Source of the DNA: Maritimibacter dapengensis
Lineage (GTDB): Bacteria > Pseudomonadota > Alphaproteobacteria > Rhodobacterales > Rhodobacteraceae
Assembly: GCF_019218265.1 (NCBI RefSeq)
Contig: NZ_JAHUZE010000003.1
Location: forward strand, 1-64,000
Direction of reading: 5' to 3'
Length of the DNA: 64,000 nt
Made by a program: the position numbers and the translations under genes. Each line of letters opens with the position of its first letter. The stretch's first letter is position 1. Positions 33,403 to 42,687 of this stretch are shown one piece after another. The notes below the pieces were generated by a model. It was not told the origin of the DNA. It was given only the letters and a program-made list of their open reading frames with translations, and made no database searches.

Positions 33403-34887
33403 TCACAGAAACGCGGTTTCGTCGAACGCCCGCAATTTCCGGCTGTGAATCCGTTCCAGCGGCATATCCCGCAGACGCTCCATCGCCCTTATCCCTATGA
33501 GCAGGTGGCGGCTGACCTGCGTGGTATAAAACTCGCTCGCCATGCCCGGAAGCTTCAGCTCACCGTGGAGCGGCTTGTCCGACACGCACAGAAGCGTGCC
33601 GTAGGGAACGCGGAACCGAAATCCGTTCGCGGCGATGGTCGCGCTTTCCATGTCGAGCGCCACCGCCCGGCTCTGGCTCAGCCGTTGCACCGGGCCCTGC
33701 GTCTCACGCAGCTCCCAGTTCCGGTTGTCGAGGCTCGCCACCGTGCCGGTCCGCATGATGCGTTTAAGCTCGAAGCCTTCCAACTCGGTCACATCCGCTA
33801 CCGCGTTTTCCAGCGCCACCTGAATCTCCGCCAGCGGCGGGATCGGCACCCAGATCGGAAGGTCGGCGTCGAGCACCTTGTCCTCGCGCAGATAGGCATG
33901 AGCCAGCACGAAATCCCCAAGGCTCTGCGAATTCCTGAGCCCCGCGCAATGCCCGACCATCAGCCAGGCATGGGGGCGCAGCACCGCGATATGATCGGTC
34001 GCGGTCTTTGCGTTCGACGGGCCGACGCCGATATTGACTAGCGTAATCCCCGCGTTCCCCGCCCGCTTGAGGTGATACGCCGGCATCTGCGGCAGCTTCG
34101 GCAGGATCGGGATTTCGCCGTCGGGTGTCGTAATTTCCACATTCCCCGGCCCGATGAAAGACGTGTATCCGCTGTCGGGATCGCCCAGCGCCTTGCGCGC
34201 GAAAGCTTCGAACTCGTCCACGTAAAACTGGTAGTTGGTGAACAGGACATGGTTCTGGAAATGCTCCGCGCGGGTCGCGGTGTAATGCGACAGGCGAGCG
34301 AGCGAGTAGTCTACCCGCTGCGCCAGGAACGGCGCAAGTGGATGCGACCCGTCCTCGTGCACGTATTCCAGCCCATTGACGATATCGTCATGCGTGTTCG
34401 ACAAGTCCGGCACATCGAACACATCGCGCAAGGGAAACGGCATTGCGCCTTCCTGCGGAATGGTGATGTCCGACCTCCCCGCAACGGCGAAATGGACCGG
34501 CATGGGTGTCGTCGACCATCCGACCGAAATCGGGACACCATGATTTGTCAGAAGCAGGTCGATCTGCTGTGTCAGGTAGTTTCGAAAAAGATCGGGCCGT
34601 GTAATCGTTGTCGAGTAGGTTCCCGGCCCGGCAACATGGCCGAACGACAGGCGGGAATCGGTCGACGCATGACTTGTCGTCCGAATGCGCAACTCCGGAT
34701 AAAACGCGCGAAACCGGGTTTCCGGCTGTGTCGTGCTGAGGGCCATCTCTGAAAACGTCTGGGCCAGAAAATCGCAGGCTTCATCGTAAAGCGTGCAAAG
34801 CTTCTCGACCGCCTCCGAAGCATCGGTGAAAAACTCCGGCTCACCAGTCTGCGGTGTCTCGATTGGCAGGGTCAGATCGGCGGACAT
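33403..34887 (-). CDS. amn: AMP nucleosidase
   Basis: The 494-residue enzyme hydrolyses AMP to adenine and ribose 5-phosphate. The N-terminal AMP-nucleosidase domain includes YPELRIRTTSHASTDSRLSF. The C-terminal phosphorylase-like catalytic domain includes ITLVNIGVGPSNAKTATDHI, LMVGHCAGLRNSQSLGDFVL and the base-binding ALDMESATIAANGFRFRVPY. The start at 34887 overlaps the ade stop as TGATG, so the two genes are coupled. Its product adenine is the substrate of the enzyme encoded just upstream. Confidence 0.95.
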   Translation of the reverse strand: MSADLTLPIETPQTGEPEFFTDASEAVEKLCTLYDEACDFLAQTFSEMALSTTQPETRFRAFYPELRIRTTSHASTDSRLSFGHVAGPGTYSTTITRPDLFRNYLTQQIDLLLTNHGVPISVGWSTTPMPVHFAVAGRSDITIPQEGAMPFPLRDVFDVPDLSNTHDDIVNGLEYVHEDGSHPLAPFLAQRVDYSLARLSHYTATRAEHFQNHVLFTNYQFYVDEFEAFARKALGDPDSGYTSFIGPGNVEITTPDGEIPILPKLPQMPAYHLKRAGNAGITLVNIGVGPSNAKTATDHIAVLRPHAWLMVGHCAGLRNSQSLGDFVLAHAYLREDKVLDADLPIWVPIPPLAEIQVALENAVADVTELEGFELKRIMRTGTVASLDNRNWELRETQGPVQRLSQSRAVALDMESATIAANGFRFRVPYGTLLCVSDKPLHGELKLPGMASEFYTTQVSRHLLIGIRAMERLRDMPLERIHSRKLRAFDETAFL

Positions 34888-36686
34888 CAATTTTCCTCGA
34901 ATAACTCGGTCAGTTCGAATTTCGTGACATCGACAAGGCCGAGGTCCGAAATCCTGAGCTCGGGGATCACCACGAGCGCGAGCAGCGAATGCTGCATGTA
35001 GGCGTTGTTCAGCGTGCAGCCGCATTCGGCCATCGCCTCGACCATGCGGCCCGCCTTCGCGGCAACCGTCGCGGCGGGTTCGTCGGACATCAGGCCCGCC
35101 ACCGGCAATTCGACCAGTGCGATCTCCTCACCGTCCTTGAACACCACGATCCCGCCGCCGACCTCGCCAAGCCGGTTCGCGGCGAGCGCCATGTCGTCGC
35201 GACTGGTCCCCACGACGATCATGTGATGGCTGTCATGCGCCACGGTCGAAGCCATCGCCATCCGACCTTTGTATCCGAAGCCCGACACGAAGCCGTTGGT
35301 CACGCCGCCGGTGCCCCGGTGTCGCTCGACCAGCGCGATCTGCGCGATGTCGTTCTCCTCGTCCGGCTCCACCGTGCCGTCCGCAACCTGAAGGTCGGCG
35401 GTGAGCGTCTTGGTCGGGGCCTGGTTTTCGACCACGCCGATCACCTTCGCCGTCACCGAATTGGCCCCCTCGGGGGCCTCGATGACGAAATCACCGGCCT
35501 CCAGCACCTTGCCGAGTTTCACCGTGTCACGCGCATGGGCGGGCCAGTCGAGATGCGGGCAGTCGACTGCGATCACCCCGTCCTGCGCGACGGTCACGCC
35601 ACGGGCGAACACGCGCTCGATGGGCAACTCCGTCAGGTCCGAGGTCAGGATCATGTCCGCCCGCCGCCCCGGCGCGATCGAGCCAAGCTCACGTTCAAGC
35701 CCGAAATGCGTCGCGGTGTTGATCGTGGCCATCTGAAGCGCGATCAACGGGTCGCAACCGCAAGCAATCGCGTGGCGCACCACCCGGTTCATATGACCGT
35801 CGTTGACCAGCGTCCCGGAATGGCTGTCATCGGTGCACAGGATGAACCCGCGCGGGTCCAGCCCCTTTTCCGTGACCGCCGTGATCTGGCTCTCCACGTC
35901 GTACCACGCCGAGCCCAGTCGCATCATCGAGCGCATCCCCTGCCGCACCCGCGCAATCGCGTCGGCTTCGCAGGTGCCTTCGTGATCGTCTGCGGGGCCA
36001 CCTGCGGCATAAGCGTGGAAATCCGGGCCAAGGTCGGGGCTGGCATAATGGCCGCCCACGGTCTTGCCCGCCGCCTGTGTCGCAGCGATCTCGGCCAGCA
36101 TCTTGTCGTCGCCGTGGATCACGCCGGGGAAGTTCATCATCTCGCCCAGACCGATGATCCCCGGCCATGTCATCGCCTCGGCCACGTCCTCGGGCGTAAT
36201 CTCACGCCCGGTGGTTTCCAGCCCCGGCGCCGACGGCGCACAGGAGGGCATCTGGGTGAAGATGTTCACGGGCTGCAAAGCGGCTTCGTCATGCATCAGC
36301 CGCACACCTTCCAGCCCCAGCACGTTCGCGATCTCATGCGGGTCGGTGAACATGCTCGTCGTGCCATGCGGGATCACGGCGGCGGCGAACTCGGCAGGGG
36401 TGAGCATCCCGCTCTCGATATGCATATGGGCATCGCACAGGCCGGGGATCAGGTATCTGCCCTCGGCGTCGATCACCTCGCGCCCGAGGCAATGGCTCGC
36501 GTCCGGCCCGACATAGGCAATCCGACCCTGCGCCACCGCCACATCCCAGTTCTCGAGCACTTCACGTGTATGCACGTTGACCACCCGCGCACCACGGATC
36601 ACCAGATCCGCCGCTTCGCGACCAGCGGCCACGGCGATAAGATGGGGGGCGACCTCTTGCCAGCTTTTCAGGGAAGTTTCCGTCAT
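34887..36686 (-). CDS. ade: Adenine deaminase
   Basis: The 599-residue amidohydrolase deaminates adenine to hypoxanthine and ammonia. Metal ligands are in GLCDAHMHIESGMLTPAEFA (the HxH motif), the family segments PHGTTSMFTDPHEIANVLG and ILCTDDSHSGTLVNDGHMNR follow, and the C-terminal part contains NAYMQHSLLALVVIPELRIS. Full length compared with characterised AdeC proteins. With AMP nucleosidase it forms a two-step AMP to adenine to hypoxanthine route. Confidence 0.96.
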   Translation of the reverse strand: MTETSLKSWQEVAPHLIAVAAGREAADLVIRGARVVNVHTREVLENWDVAVAQGRIAYVGPDASHCLGREVIDAEGRYLIPGLCDAHMHIESGMLTPAEFAAAVIPHGTTSMFTDPHEIANVLGLEGVRLMHDEAALQPVNIFTQMPSCAPSAPGLETTGREITPEDVAEAMTWPGIIGLGEMMNFPGVIHGDDKMLAEIAATQAAGKTVGGHYASPDLGPDFHAYAAGGPADDHEGTCEADAIARVRQGMRSMMRLGSAWYDVESQITAVTEKGLDPRGFILCTDDSHSGTLVNDGHMNRVVRHAIACGCDPLIALQMATINTATHFGLERELGSIAPGRRADMILTSDLTELPIERVFARGVTVAQDGVIAVDCPHLDWPAHARDTVKLGKVLEAGDFVIEAPEGANSVTAKVIGVVENQAPTKTLTADLQVADGTVEPDEENDIAQIALVERHRGTGGVTNGFVSGFGYKGRMAMASTVAHDSHHMIVVGTSRDDMALAANRLGEVGGGIVVFKDGEEIALVELPVAGLMSDEPAATVAAKAGRMVEAMAECGCTLNNAYMQHSLLALVVIPELRISDLGLVDVTKFELTELFEEN

Positions 36687-36790
36687 GGGTCAATCTTTCG
36701 CCGATTCCTTCCGGGCGCAAGGGGTCGCGTTGCGAAACCCGCTTTGCAGGTATAAGTTCACTTAAATCGCATTTGTGAAGGTGATCCGAC

Positions 36791-36892
36791 ATGAACATCC
36801 ATTCCACCCCGCTTCGCCCTTCGGCTCAATCGGTCTGGAATGCCCATGTCTGCCTATCTCACACTCACGAATATCACCCTTACCGCACCTGA
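36791..36892 (+). CDS. Possible 33-codon upstream ORF overlapping the ABC-F start
   Basis: ATG at 36791, with GAAGG ten bases before it, opens a short frame (MNIHSTPLRPSAQSVWNAHV, then a His-rich tail, stop at 36892). It runs out of frame across the start of the ABC-F gene, which itself lacks a clear ribosome binding site. Some antibiotic-resistance ABC-F genes are controlled by short upstream ORFs. Whether this one is translated is unknown. Confidence 0.3.
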   Translation: MNIHSTPLRPSAQSVWNAHVCLSHTHEYHPYRT

Positions 36893-38399
36893 CGACCGCG
36901 TCCTCTGCCCCGACCTGACGCTCGCCTTCGGGCGCGAGCGCACCGGAATAGTCGGTCAGAACGGCTCCGGCAAATCGACGCTTCTCGATCTGATGATGCG
37001 CGACACGCCCGGTGTCTCGCGGAGCGGCACGGTCGGGCGGCTGGTTCAGGACTGGACGGATCTTCACCTCCGCACCATCGAAGCCCTCGGAATAGCCGAC
37101 GCAATGGACCGGCTCACGCGGATCGAAGCGGGAACCGGCACGGGCGATGACATCGAACGCGCCGACTGGATGCTCCCCACGCGACTGGCCGAGGCGCTGG
37201 ATCGCATCGGGCTGCCCGCCGACACCGCCGAAAGGCGGCTGGCCGATCTCTCGGGCGGTCAGGTGATGCGGTTGGGGCTGGTGAGGCTCATGCTCGAAGC
37301 GCCGGACCTGATCCTTCTGGACGAACCGACGAACAACCTCGACGACGAAGGCCGCGCACTGGTCCGTGACCTCATCGCGGGTTGGTCGGGCGGCGTTGTC
37401 TTCGCGTCGCATGACCGTGCGTTGCTCGAAACCATGGACCGTATCGTGGAACTCACCCCCAAGGGCGCGCAACTTTTTGGTGGCGGCTGGTCGTCCTTTG
37501 CCGAGGCGCGGGCCGCACGTCGGGAACGCGAGGCCGCCGCGCTGGAAGAAGCCGAGCGCGACCTCGCCCGAACGCGCCGCGCCATCCGCGCGCAGGCCGA
37601 GAAAAAGGCCCGGCGTGACCGCCACGGCCGTGCGATCCGGGCGCGAGGCGGCCAACCCAAGATGCTTCTCGACGCGATGGAGGACCGCGCCGACCGCACC
37701 AGCGGACGCGACGCGCGACTCGCGGAAAAGCTCGAAGCACAGGCGGACCGCGCGCGCGCACTCGCCGCCGACAAGATCGAAGTGGCGCGCGACCTGCGCA
37801 TCGACATGGCGGCGGGGGCGACACATGGCGTGGTCCTGACTGTCACCGACCTGACCCGGCGTCGCGGCTCCTTCACGCTTGGCCCGCTGGACCTCACCAT
37901 CGTCGCGGGCGAGCATGTGGCGCTGTCGGGACCGAACGGATCGGGCAAATCCACCCTCATCGCCGCCCTGCACGGCCACGGAGCCACGAAGGGGCGCCTG
38001 GCCCTGCTCGATCAGAACGTTTCTCTCCTGACCCCCGCCGACACGATCCTCGCCAACCTCAAACGCGCCCACCCCGAGCTGACCGACAACGACGCCCACG
38101 CCACCCTCGCCCGCTTCGCCTTTCGCAACACCGATGCCGAACGGCAGGTAAGAACGCTGTCCGGTGGCGAAAGACTCCGTGCGGGCCTCGCCGTGATCCT
38201 CGGCGGCACCGAGCCGCCGTCGCTCATCATCCTCGACGAGCCGACGAACCACCTCGACATCGAGGCTGTGGAAACACTGGAAGACGCGCTCGCCACCTAC
38301 CCCGGTGCGCTTCTGATCGTGTCCCACGACACCGCGCTTCTCGACGCCATCGGGATCGACCGAACTCTACGTCTCGACGCCGGCCAACTCGCGCCATAG
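36840..38399 (+). CDS. ABC-F family ATPase
   Basis: The 519-residue protein has two nucleotide-binding domains and no membrane part. Domain 1 has Walker A GQNGSGKSTLL (near residue 40), LSGGQVMRLGLVRLML and LILLDEPTNNLDDEGR. A charged linker rich in Arg/Glu (about 220-310) follows. Domain 2 has GPNGSGKSTLIAAL, LSGGERLRAGLAVIL and LIILDEPTNHLDIEAVE. ABC-F proteins act on the ribosome, either as translation factors or in antibiotic protection; the subgroup is not clear. ATGs at 36840 and 36846 are both possible. A small out-of-frame ORF overlaps the start. Confidence 0.92.
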   Translation: MPMSAYLTLTNITLTAPDDRVLCPDLTLAFGRERTGIVGQNGSGKSTLLDLMMRDTPGVSRSGTVGRLVQDWTDLHLRTIEALGIADAMDRLTRIEAGTGTGDDIERADWMLPTRLAEALDRIGLPADTAERRLADLSGGQVMRLGLVRLMLEAPDLILLDEPTNNLDDEGRALVRDLIAGWSGGVVFASHDRALLETMDRIVELTPKGAQLFGGGWSSFAEARAARREREAAALEEAERDLARTRRAIRAQAEKKARRDRHGRAIRARGGQPKMLLDAMEDRADRTSGRDARLAEKLEAQADRARALAADKIEVARDLRIDMAAGATHGVVLTVTDLTRRRGSFTLGPLDLTIVAGEHVALSGPNGSGKSTLIAALHGHGATKGRLALLDQNVSLLTPADTILANLKRAHPELTDNDAHATLARFAFRNTDAERQVRTLSGGERLRAGLAVILGGTEPPSLIILDEPTNHLDIEAVETLEDALATYPGALLIVSHDTALLDAIGIDRTLRLDAGQLAP

Positions 38400-38408
38400 G
38401 GTGCCGCC

Positions 38409-39290
38409 ATGACACGAACCCTGCTCTCCTTCGGACACGGCTTTTCGGCACAGGCGCTGGGCCAGCGATTGCTTGACCAAGGCTGGCGCGTCATCGGCAC
38501 CACCCGGTCCGAGGACAAGGCCGAAGCGCTCCGCGCGCATGGAATCGAAGCGCTGGTCTGGCCCGGCGCGGACCTTCGCGACGCGATCAAATCCGCGACC
38601 CACATCCTGGTCTCCACCGCGCCCGGCGAAGACGGCGACCCGGTGCTGGCCCAATGGCGGGACGACATCGCGGCGGTCGCGGACCGGCTCGAATGGGTTG
38701 GCTACCTCTCGACCACCGGCGTCTACGGCGACCATGACGGCGGCTGGGTGGACGAGGAAACCGCCCTCACCCCCGGCACGAGACGCGGCAAGCAACGGGT
38801 CATGGCAGAAGGCCAATGGTGGATGCTGGCCAAGGAAACGCGGATGCTCCCGCTCCACATCTTTCGGCTGGCTGGGATCTATGGCCCCGGGCGCGGCCCC
38901 TTCGCGAAGGTGCGCAAAGGCACCGCGCGGCGGATCGTGAAACCCGGTCAGGTGTTCTCCCGCATCCATGTCGAAGACATCGCGAACGTGCTGGAAGCCT
39001 CGATCAAGCGCCCGCACCCCGGCCGTATCTACAACGTCTGCGATGACGAGGCCGCGCCGCCCGAAGACGTGATCGCCCATGCCGCCGAATTGCTCGGCGC
39101 GCCGCTCCCGCCAGAAGAGGCCTTTGAGGACGCCGACATGACCCCCATGGCCCGAAGCTTCTATGCGGAATCCAAACGCGTGCGGAACGTCCTCATCAAG
39201 CGCGAACTGGGCGTGCGACTGAGCTACCCGACCTATCGCGAAGGACTGGCCGCTTTGCTCGCGGTCGAAAACGCGGAAAAGGGCGCCTGA
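38409..39290 (+). CDS. Extended SDR/epimerase-like NAD(P)-binding protein
   Basis: The 293-residue protein resembles the YeeZ group. The nucleotide-binding region is LLSFGHGFSAQALGQRLL (residues 5-22, a variant GxGxxG). GYLSTTGVYGDHDGGWVDEE (about 99-118) contains the STTGVYG signature, and LPLHIFRLAGIYGPGRGPF carries the substrate region. RIYNVCDDEAAPPEDVIAHA is typical of extended SDRs. No biochemical role is assigned. It starts nine bases after the ABC-F gene, so the two probably share a transcript. Confidence 0.85.
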   Translation: MTRTLLSFGHGFSAQALGQRLLDQGWRVIGTTRSEDKAEALRAHGIEALVWPGADLRDAIKSATHILVSTAPGEDGDPVLAQWRDDIAAVADRLEWVGYLSTTGVYGDHDGGWVDEETALTPGTRRGKQRVMAEGQWWMLAKETRMLPLHIFRLAGIYGPGRGPFAKVRKGTARRIVKPGQVFSRIHVEDIANVLEASIKRPHPGRIYNVCDDEAAPPEDVIAHAAELLGAPLPPEEAFEDADMTPMARSFYAESKRVRNVLIKRELGVRLSYPTYREGLAALLAVENAEKGA

Positions 39291-39297
39291 GCGCCCC
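39282..39297 (+). terminator. Weak hairpin over the SDR gene stop codon
   Basis: GGGCGC-CTGA-GCGCCC followed by CTT forms a short hairpin spanning the stop codon. It is only a weak terminator candidate for the convergent transcripts here. Confidence 0.3.
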
Positions 39298-39328
39298 TTC
39301 AAGTCTCACACTTCGGTTGCGGCCCTGA

Positions 39329-39514
39329 TTACAGGAGCCAGAACCCGATGCCGACGAAGAGAAGGAAGAAGATCGGCGGGATGATCCCGTGATCCACCGA
39401 AGACGACGTCGACTGGACGATGACTTCCTGTTCCATGATGGGTTCGACCAGCGCGCCCGCAGAAGCAGCGGTGGCGACGAGTGCAAGAGTCAGACCGATG
39501 GCTAGCTTTTTCAT
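39329..39514 (-). CDS. Small secreted/membrane protein (61 residues)
   Basis: The product begins MKKLAIGLTLALVATAASAG, a clean signal peptide. A short soluble part follows (LVEPIMEQEVIVQSTSSS), then a C-terminal membrane segment PPIFFLLFVGIGFWLL. Similar small proteins are widespread in Rhodobacteraceae as I recall them, without known function. The start at 39514 is supported by a GGGGG stretch upstream. It lies downstream of dxs, behind a nested inverted repeat. Confidence 0.7.
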   Translation of the reverse strand: MKKLAIGLTLALVATAASAGALVEPIMEQEVIVQSTSSSVDHGIIPPIFFLLFVGIGFWLL

Positions 39515-39540
39515 TGTTACCCCCAAATGAAATGTACAAC

Positions 39541-39590
39541 TTGCGCCGATATTGCCTGCACACTTGAGAGTGTCCAGAAGGTCGGCGCAA
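39541..39590. other. Nested inverted repeat between dxs and the small membrane gene
   Basis: The outer arms TTGCGCCGA (39541-39549) and TCGGCGCAA (39582-39590) enclose an inner ACACT-TGAG-AGTGT stem (39560-39573). It could be a structured leader for the small gene, or the end of the dxs message, both on the minus strand. Confidence 0.4.
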
Positions 39591-39633
39591 AGCTCAGTCC
39601 AAAAAGGCACAAGTGTTGCAGAGCAACTGCAAT

Positions 39634-41565
39634 TCAGGCGCGTTTGGCGCTTCCGATGTTTGCAATACTGAGGGCGGCGAGCACTTTTTCAACAATGTCC
39701 TCGGCCATCAGACCGGCGGTCCGATACATGTCCTCTGGGCTGGACTGGTCGATGAACGTGTCTGGCAGGAACATCGAGCGGAATTTCAGCCCCGCATCGA
39801 ATGCCCCGTTCTCGGCCAGAAGCTGCGCCACGTGGCTACCGAACCCGCCGATCGCGCCTTCCTCGATGGTGATGAGCACCTCGTGGTCGCGGGCGAGGCC
39901 CATGATCATCTCGGCGTCCAGCGGCTTGGCGAACCGTGCATCGGCAACCGTCGGGTTGAGGCCCTTGGCCTCCAGCATCTCGGCGGCCTTCAGCGATTGT
40001 TCGAGCCGCGTCCCGAGCGACAGGATCGCGACCTTTGCACCTTCACGGACGATCCGCCCCTTGCCGATCTCGAGCGGCGTGGGCGTTTCCGGAAGATCAC
40101 ATCCGACACCGGCGCCACGCGGATAACGAACCGCCGACGGGCCGTCGTTGATCTCATGCGCGGTGGCGACCATGTTGATCAGCTCGGCCTCGTTGGCGGG
40201 CGCCATCACCGTGAAACCCGGCAGGTTCGACAGATAGGCGATGTCGAAACTCCCCGCATGGGTCGCCCCGTCCGCCCCGACAAGCCCGGCGCGGTCCACC
40301 ATGAAGCGGACAGGCAGGCGCTGAATGGCGACATCATGCACGACCTGGTCATACCCCCGTTGCAGGAAGGTCGAATAAATCGCCGCATAAGGCTTCATCC
40401 CGCCCGCGGCGAGGCCTGCGGCGAAGGTCACGCCATGCTGCTCCGCGATCCCCACATCGAACACACGGTTCGGGAACCGCTCAGCCACGAGGTCCAGCCC
40501 GGTGCCCCCCGGCATCGCCGCCGTCACCGCAACCACCTTGTCGTCGATCTCGGCCAGTTTCGTGAGCGTCTTGCCAAACACCGACGTATAGCTCGGCGCG
40601 TTCGAAGCGGCCTTGTGCTGCTTGCCTGTGGCGAGGTCGAACTTCGCGGTCGCATGGCCCCCGTCGTTGGACCCTTCCGCAGGACCATAACCCTTGCCCT
40701 TCTTCGTGATGGCATGGATCAGCACCGGACCGGTCGCCCGGTCGTGGACGGTGCGAAGAACCTGCAAAAGCTGGCCCATGTCGTGGCCGTCGATGGGACC
40801 AACGTAGGAGAAGCCAAGCTCCTCGAACAGCGTGCCGCCCACGGTCATGCCCTTGAGCATTTCCTTGGCCCGGCGCGCGCCCTCCTGGAACGGCGGCGGC
40901 AGAAGCTTGACCGCGCCCTTGGCGGCGGCCTTGAACTCCTGGAACGGCTCGCCCGCATAAAGGCGCGACAGATAGGACGACATCGCGCCAACCGGCGGGG
41001 CGATAGACATGTCGTTATCGTTAAGCACGACGAACAGGCGCCTCTTCTCGTGGCCTGCGTGGTTCATCGCCTCGAACGCCATCCCGCCGGTCAATGCACC
41101 GTCACCGATCACGGCAATGGCGTCGCCCAGCGCGGGCTCGGGCGCACCGCCAAGATCGCGCGCGACGGCAAAGCCCATCGCGGCAGAAATCGACGTGGAG
41201 CTATGCGCCGCGCCGAACGGGTCATAGGGGCTCTCGGACCGCTTGGTGAATCCCGACAATCCATCCTTCTGACGGATCGTGCCCATGCGCTCGCGGCGTC
41301 CGGTCAGGATCTTGTGAGGGTAGCATTGGTGCGACACGTCCCAGATCAACCGGTCCTGCGGCGTATCGAAAACGCTGTGGATCGCGACGGTCAGCTCGAC
41401 GACGCCCAGCCCCGCACCGAAATGCCCGCCTGTCTGCGATACGGAGAAGATCGTCTCGGCGCGAAGCTCGTCGGCCACTTGCCTGAGCTCTGCATCCGAG
41501 AACCCCTTGAGATCAGCGGGGGATTTCACCCGGTCGAGCAACGGCGTGGCTGGACGGTCTGTCAT
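39634..41565 (-). CDS. dxs: 1-Deoxy-D-xylulose-5-phosphate synthase
   Basis: The 643-residue TPP enzyme joins pyruvate and glyceraldehyde 3-phosphate, the first step of the MEP isoprenoid pathway. The TPP motif is [20 protein letters not shown] (about residues 152-171). The Dxs-specific [20 protein letters not shown] and the catalytic glutamate region [19 protein letters not shown] (about 366-384) are present, as is [20 protein letters not shown]. It lies 18 bases after ispA in the HDAC-like/xseB/ispA/dxs operon. Confidence 0.97.
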   Translation of the reverse strand: MTDRPATPLLDRVKSPADLKGFSDAELRQVADELRAETIFSVSQTGGHFGAGLGVVELTVAIHSVFDTPQDRLIWDVSHQCYPHKILTGRRERMGTIRQKDGLSGFTKRSESPYDPFGAAHSSTSISAAMGFAVARDLGGAPEPALGDAIAVIGDGALTGGMAFEAMNHAGHEKRRLFVVLNDNDMSIAPPVGAMSSYLSRLYAGEPFQEFKAAAKGAVKLLPPPFQEGARRAKEMLKGMTVGGTLFEELGFSYVGPIDGHDMGQLLQVLRTVHDRATGPVLIHAITKKGKGYGPAEGSNDGGHATAKFDLATGKQHKAASNAPSYTSVFGKTLTKLAEIDDKVVAVTAAMPGGTGLDLVAERFPNRVFDVGIAEQHGVTFAAGLAAGGMKPYAAIYSTFLQRGYDQVVHDVAIQRLPVRFMVDRAGLVGADGATHAGSFDIAYLSNLPGFTVMAPANEAELINMVATAHEINDGPSAVRYPRGAGVGCDLPETPTPLEIGKGRIVREGAKVAILSLGTRLEQSLKAAEMLEAKGLNPTVADARFAKPLDAEMIMGLARDHEVLITIEEGAIGGFGSHVAQLLAENGAFDAGLKFRSMFLPDTFIDQSSPEDMYRTAGLMAEDIVEKVLAALSIANIGSAKRA

Positions 41566-41583
41566 TTCGCTTGCCTCAATATG

Positions 41584-42444
41584 CTAGTTTTTGCGGGAAA
41601 TAGCGAAACGCGCTGCGTCACGCAAGCTCCCGGCCTTATCACCATAGGGTGTAAGCGCGTCGCAAGCCTCATCCACGAGCTCTGATGCGCGGCTTTTCGC
41701 TCTTTCCATGCCGAGAAGCGAAACGAACGTCGCCTTGCCGGCAGTTTCGTCCTTGTGCACCGCCTTGCCGACGGTCTCGATGTTGCCCTCTATATCGAGG
41801 ATATCGTCCGCAATCTGGAACGCGAGGCCAAGCGCCTCGCCGTATTTCCTGAGCGGTTCGATATCGGTCTGCGCCATGCGCGCGCCGGCACATGCGGACC
41901 ATTCGAACAAGGCCCCGGTCTTGCCCGCCTGCAACGCGATGATTTCGTCCAGCGTCAACGGAATATCGGCCGTCTCCGCGGCCAGATCCAGGGCCTGTCC
42001 CAGGACCATGCCCTCGCCCCCGGCGCCCTTCGCAAGGCTGACGCACAGATCCCCGCGCACGTCGCCCGGACCCACGGCGGGATCGGCCACCAGCTCGAAT
42101 GCGATGGATTGCAGCGCGTCCCCGACGAGAACGGCGACCGCCTCGTTCCACTTCACATGAACGGTCGGTTGCCCCCGGCGCAGGTCGTCGTCGTCCATGC
42201 ACGGCAGGTCGTCATGCACAAGCGAACAGGCGTGCATCGCTTCGATCGCGGCAGCCGCAAAGCGGCTCCTGTCGTCACCGATACCGAACAGTTTTGCGCC
42301 CTCGATCACGAGAAACCCGCGCAGGCCCTTGCCGCCTTGCACCGCATAAGCCATCGGTTCCGCCATCGGGCCAAACGTCGGAAGCGCCGCCTTCAGACAA
42401 TCACGCGCAACCCTGTTGGCACGCTCGAGCTCGTCGAGAAACAT
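41584..42444 (-). CDS. ispA: Short-chain (farnesyl/geranyl) diphosphate synthase
   Basis: The 286-residue isoprenyl synthase makes C10-C15 diphosphates from IPP and DMAPP. The first aspartate-rich motif is in SLVHDDLPCMDDDDLRRGQP (residues about 90-109), with the two-residue insertion typical of bacterial IspA. The second is LAFQIADDILDIEGN (about 217-231). KTGALFEWS lies between. The gene follows xseB without any gap (stop codon directly followed by ATG). Supplies precursor for quinones and undecaprenyl lipids. Confidence 0.95.
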   Translation of the reverse strand: MFLDELERANRVARDCLKAALPTFGPMAEPMAYAVQGGKGLRGFLVIEGAKLFGIGDDRSRFAAAAIEAMHACSLVHDDLPCMDDDDLRRGQPTVHVKWNEAVAVLVGDALQSIAFELVADPAVGPGDVRGDLCVSLAKGAGGEGMVLGQALDLAAETADIPLTLDEIIALQAGKTGALFEWSACAGARMAQTDIEPLRKYGEALGLAFQIADDILDIEGNIETVGKAVHKDETAGKATFVSLLGMERAKSRASELVDEACDALTPYGDKAGSLRDAARFAISRKN

Positions 42445-42687
42445 CTACTGGTCCTCGACCGCCTGCGTGCCGGTCGGCTGCCCGTCGCGATCCAGCGTGA
42501 TTGCGGCGACCTTTTCCTCGGCTTCCTTGAGCTTGACCTCGCACCGCGCCTTGAGCGCCGCGCCGCGTTCATAGAGCTTGATCGAGTCTTCCAGCGCGAC
42601 GTCGCCGCGTTCAAGCTGGCCAACAACCGTTTCGAGTTCCCGCATCGCGTCCTCGAAACTCATCTCTTCAACCGGCCTGTCGGTCAT
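42445..42687 (-). CDS. xseB: Exodeoxyribonuclease VII small subunit
   Basis: The 80-residue protein has the XseB core SFEDAMRELETVVGQLERGD followed by VALEDSIKLYERGAALKARC, a helical hairpin. It binds the large subunit XseA to form the ssDNA exonuclease. Its ATG overlaps the upstream gene's stop in ATGA, and ispA follows immediately. xseB next to ispA and dxs is a common bacterial arrangement. Confidence 0.95.
   Translation of the reverse strand: MTDRPVEEMSFEDAMRELETVVGQLERGDVALEDSIKLYERGAALKARCEVKLKEAEEKVAAITLDRDGQPTGTQAVEDQ

Noticed and set aside
34989-36755. Plus-strand open frame of 588 codons
   Set aside because: Antisense to adenine deaminase; composition is His/Arg-rich noise.
39613-41685. 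Plus-strand open frame of 690 codons
   Set aside because: Antisense shadow of dxs; no motifs and an amino-acid composition typical of reversed GC-rich coding sequence.
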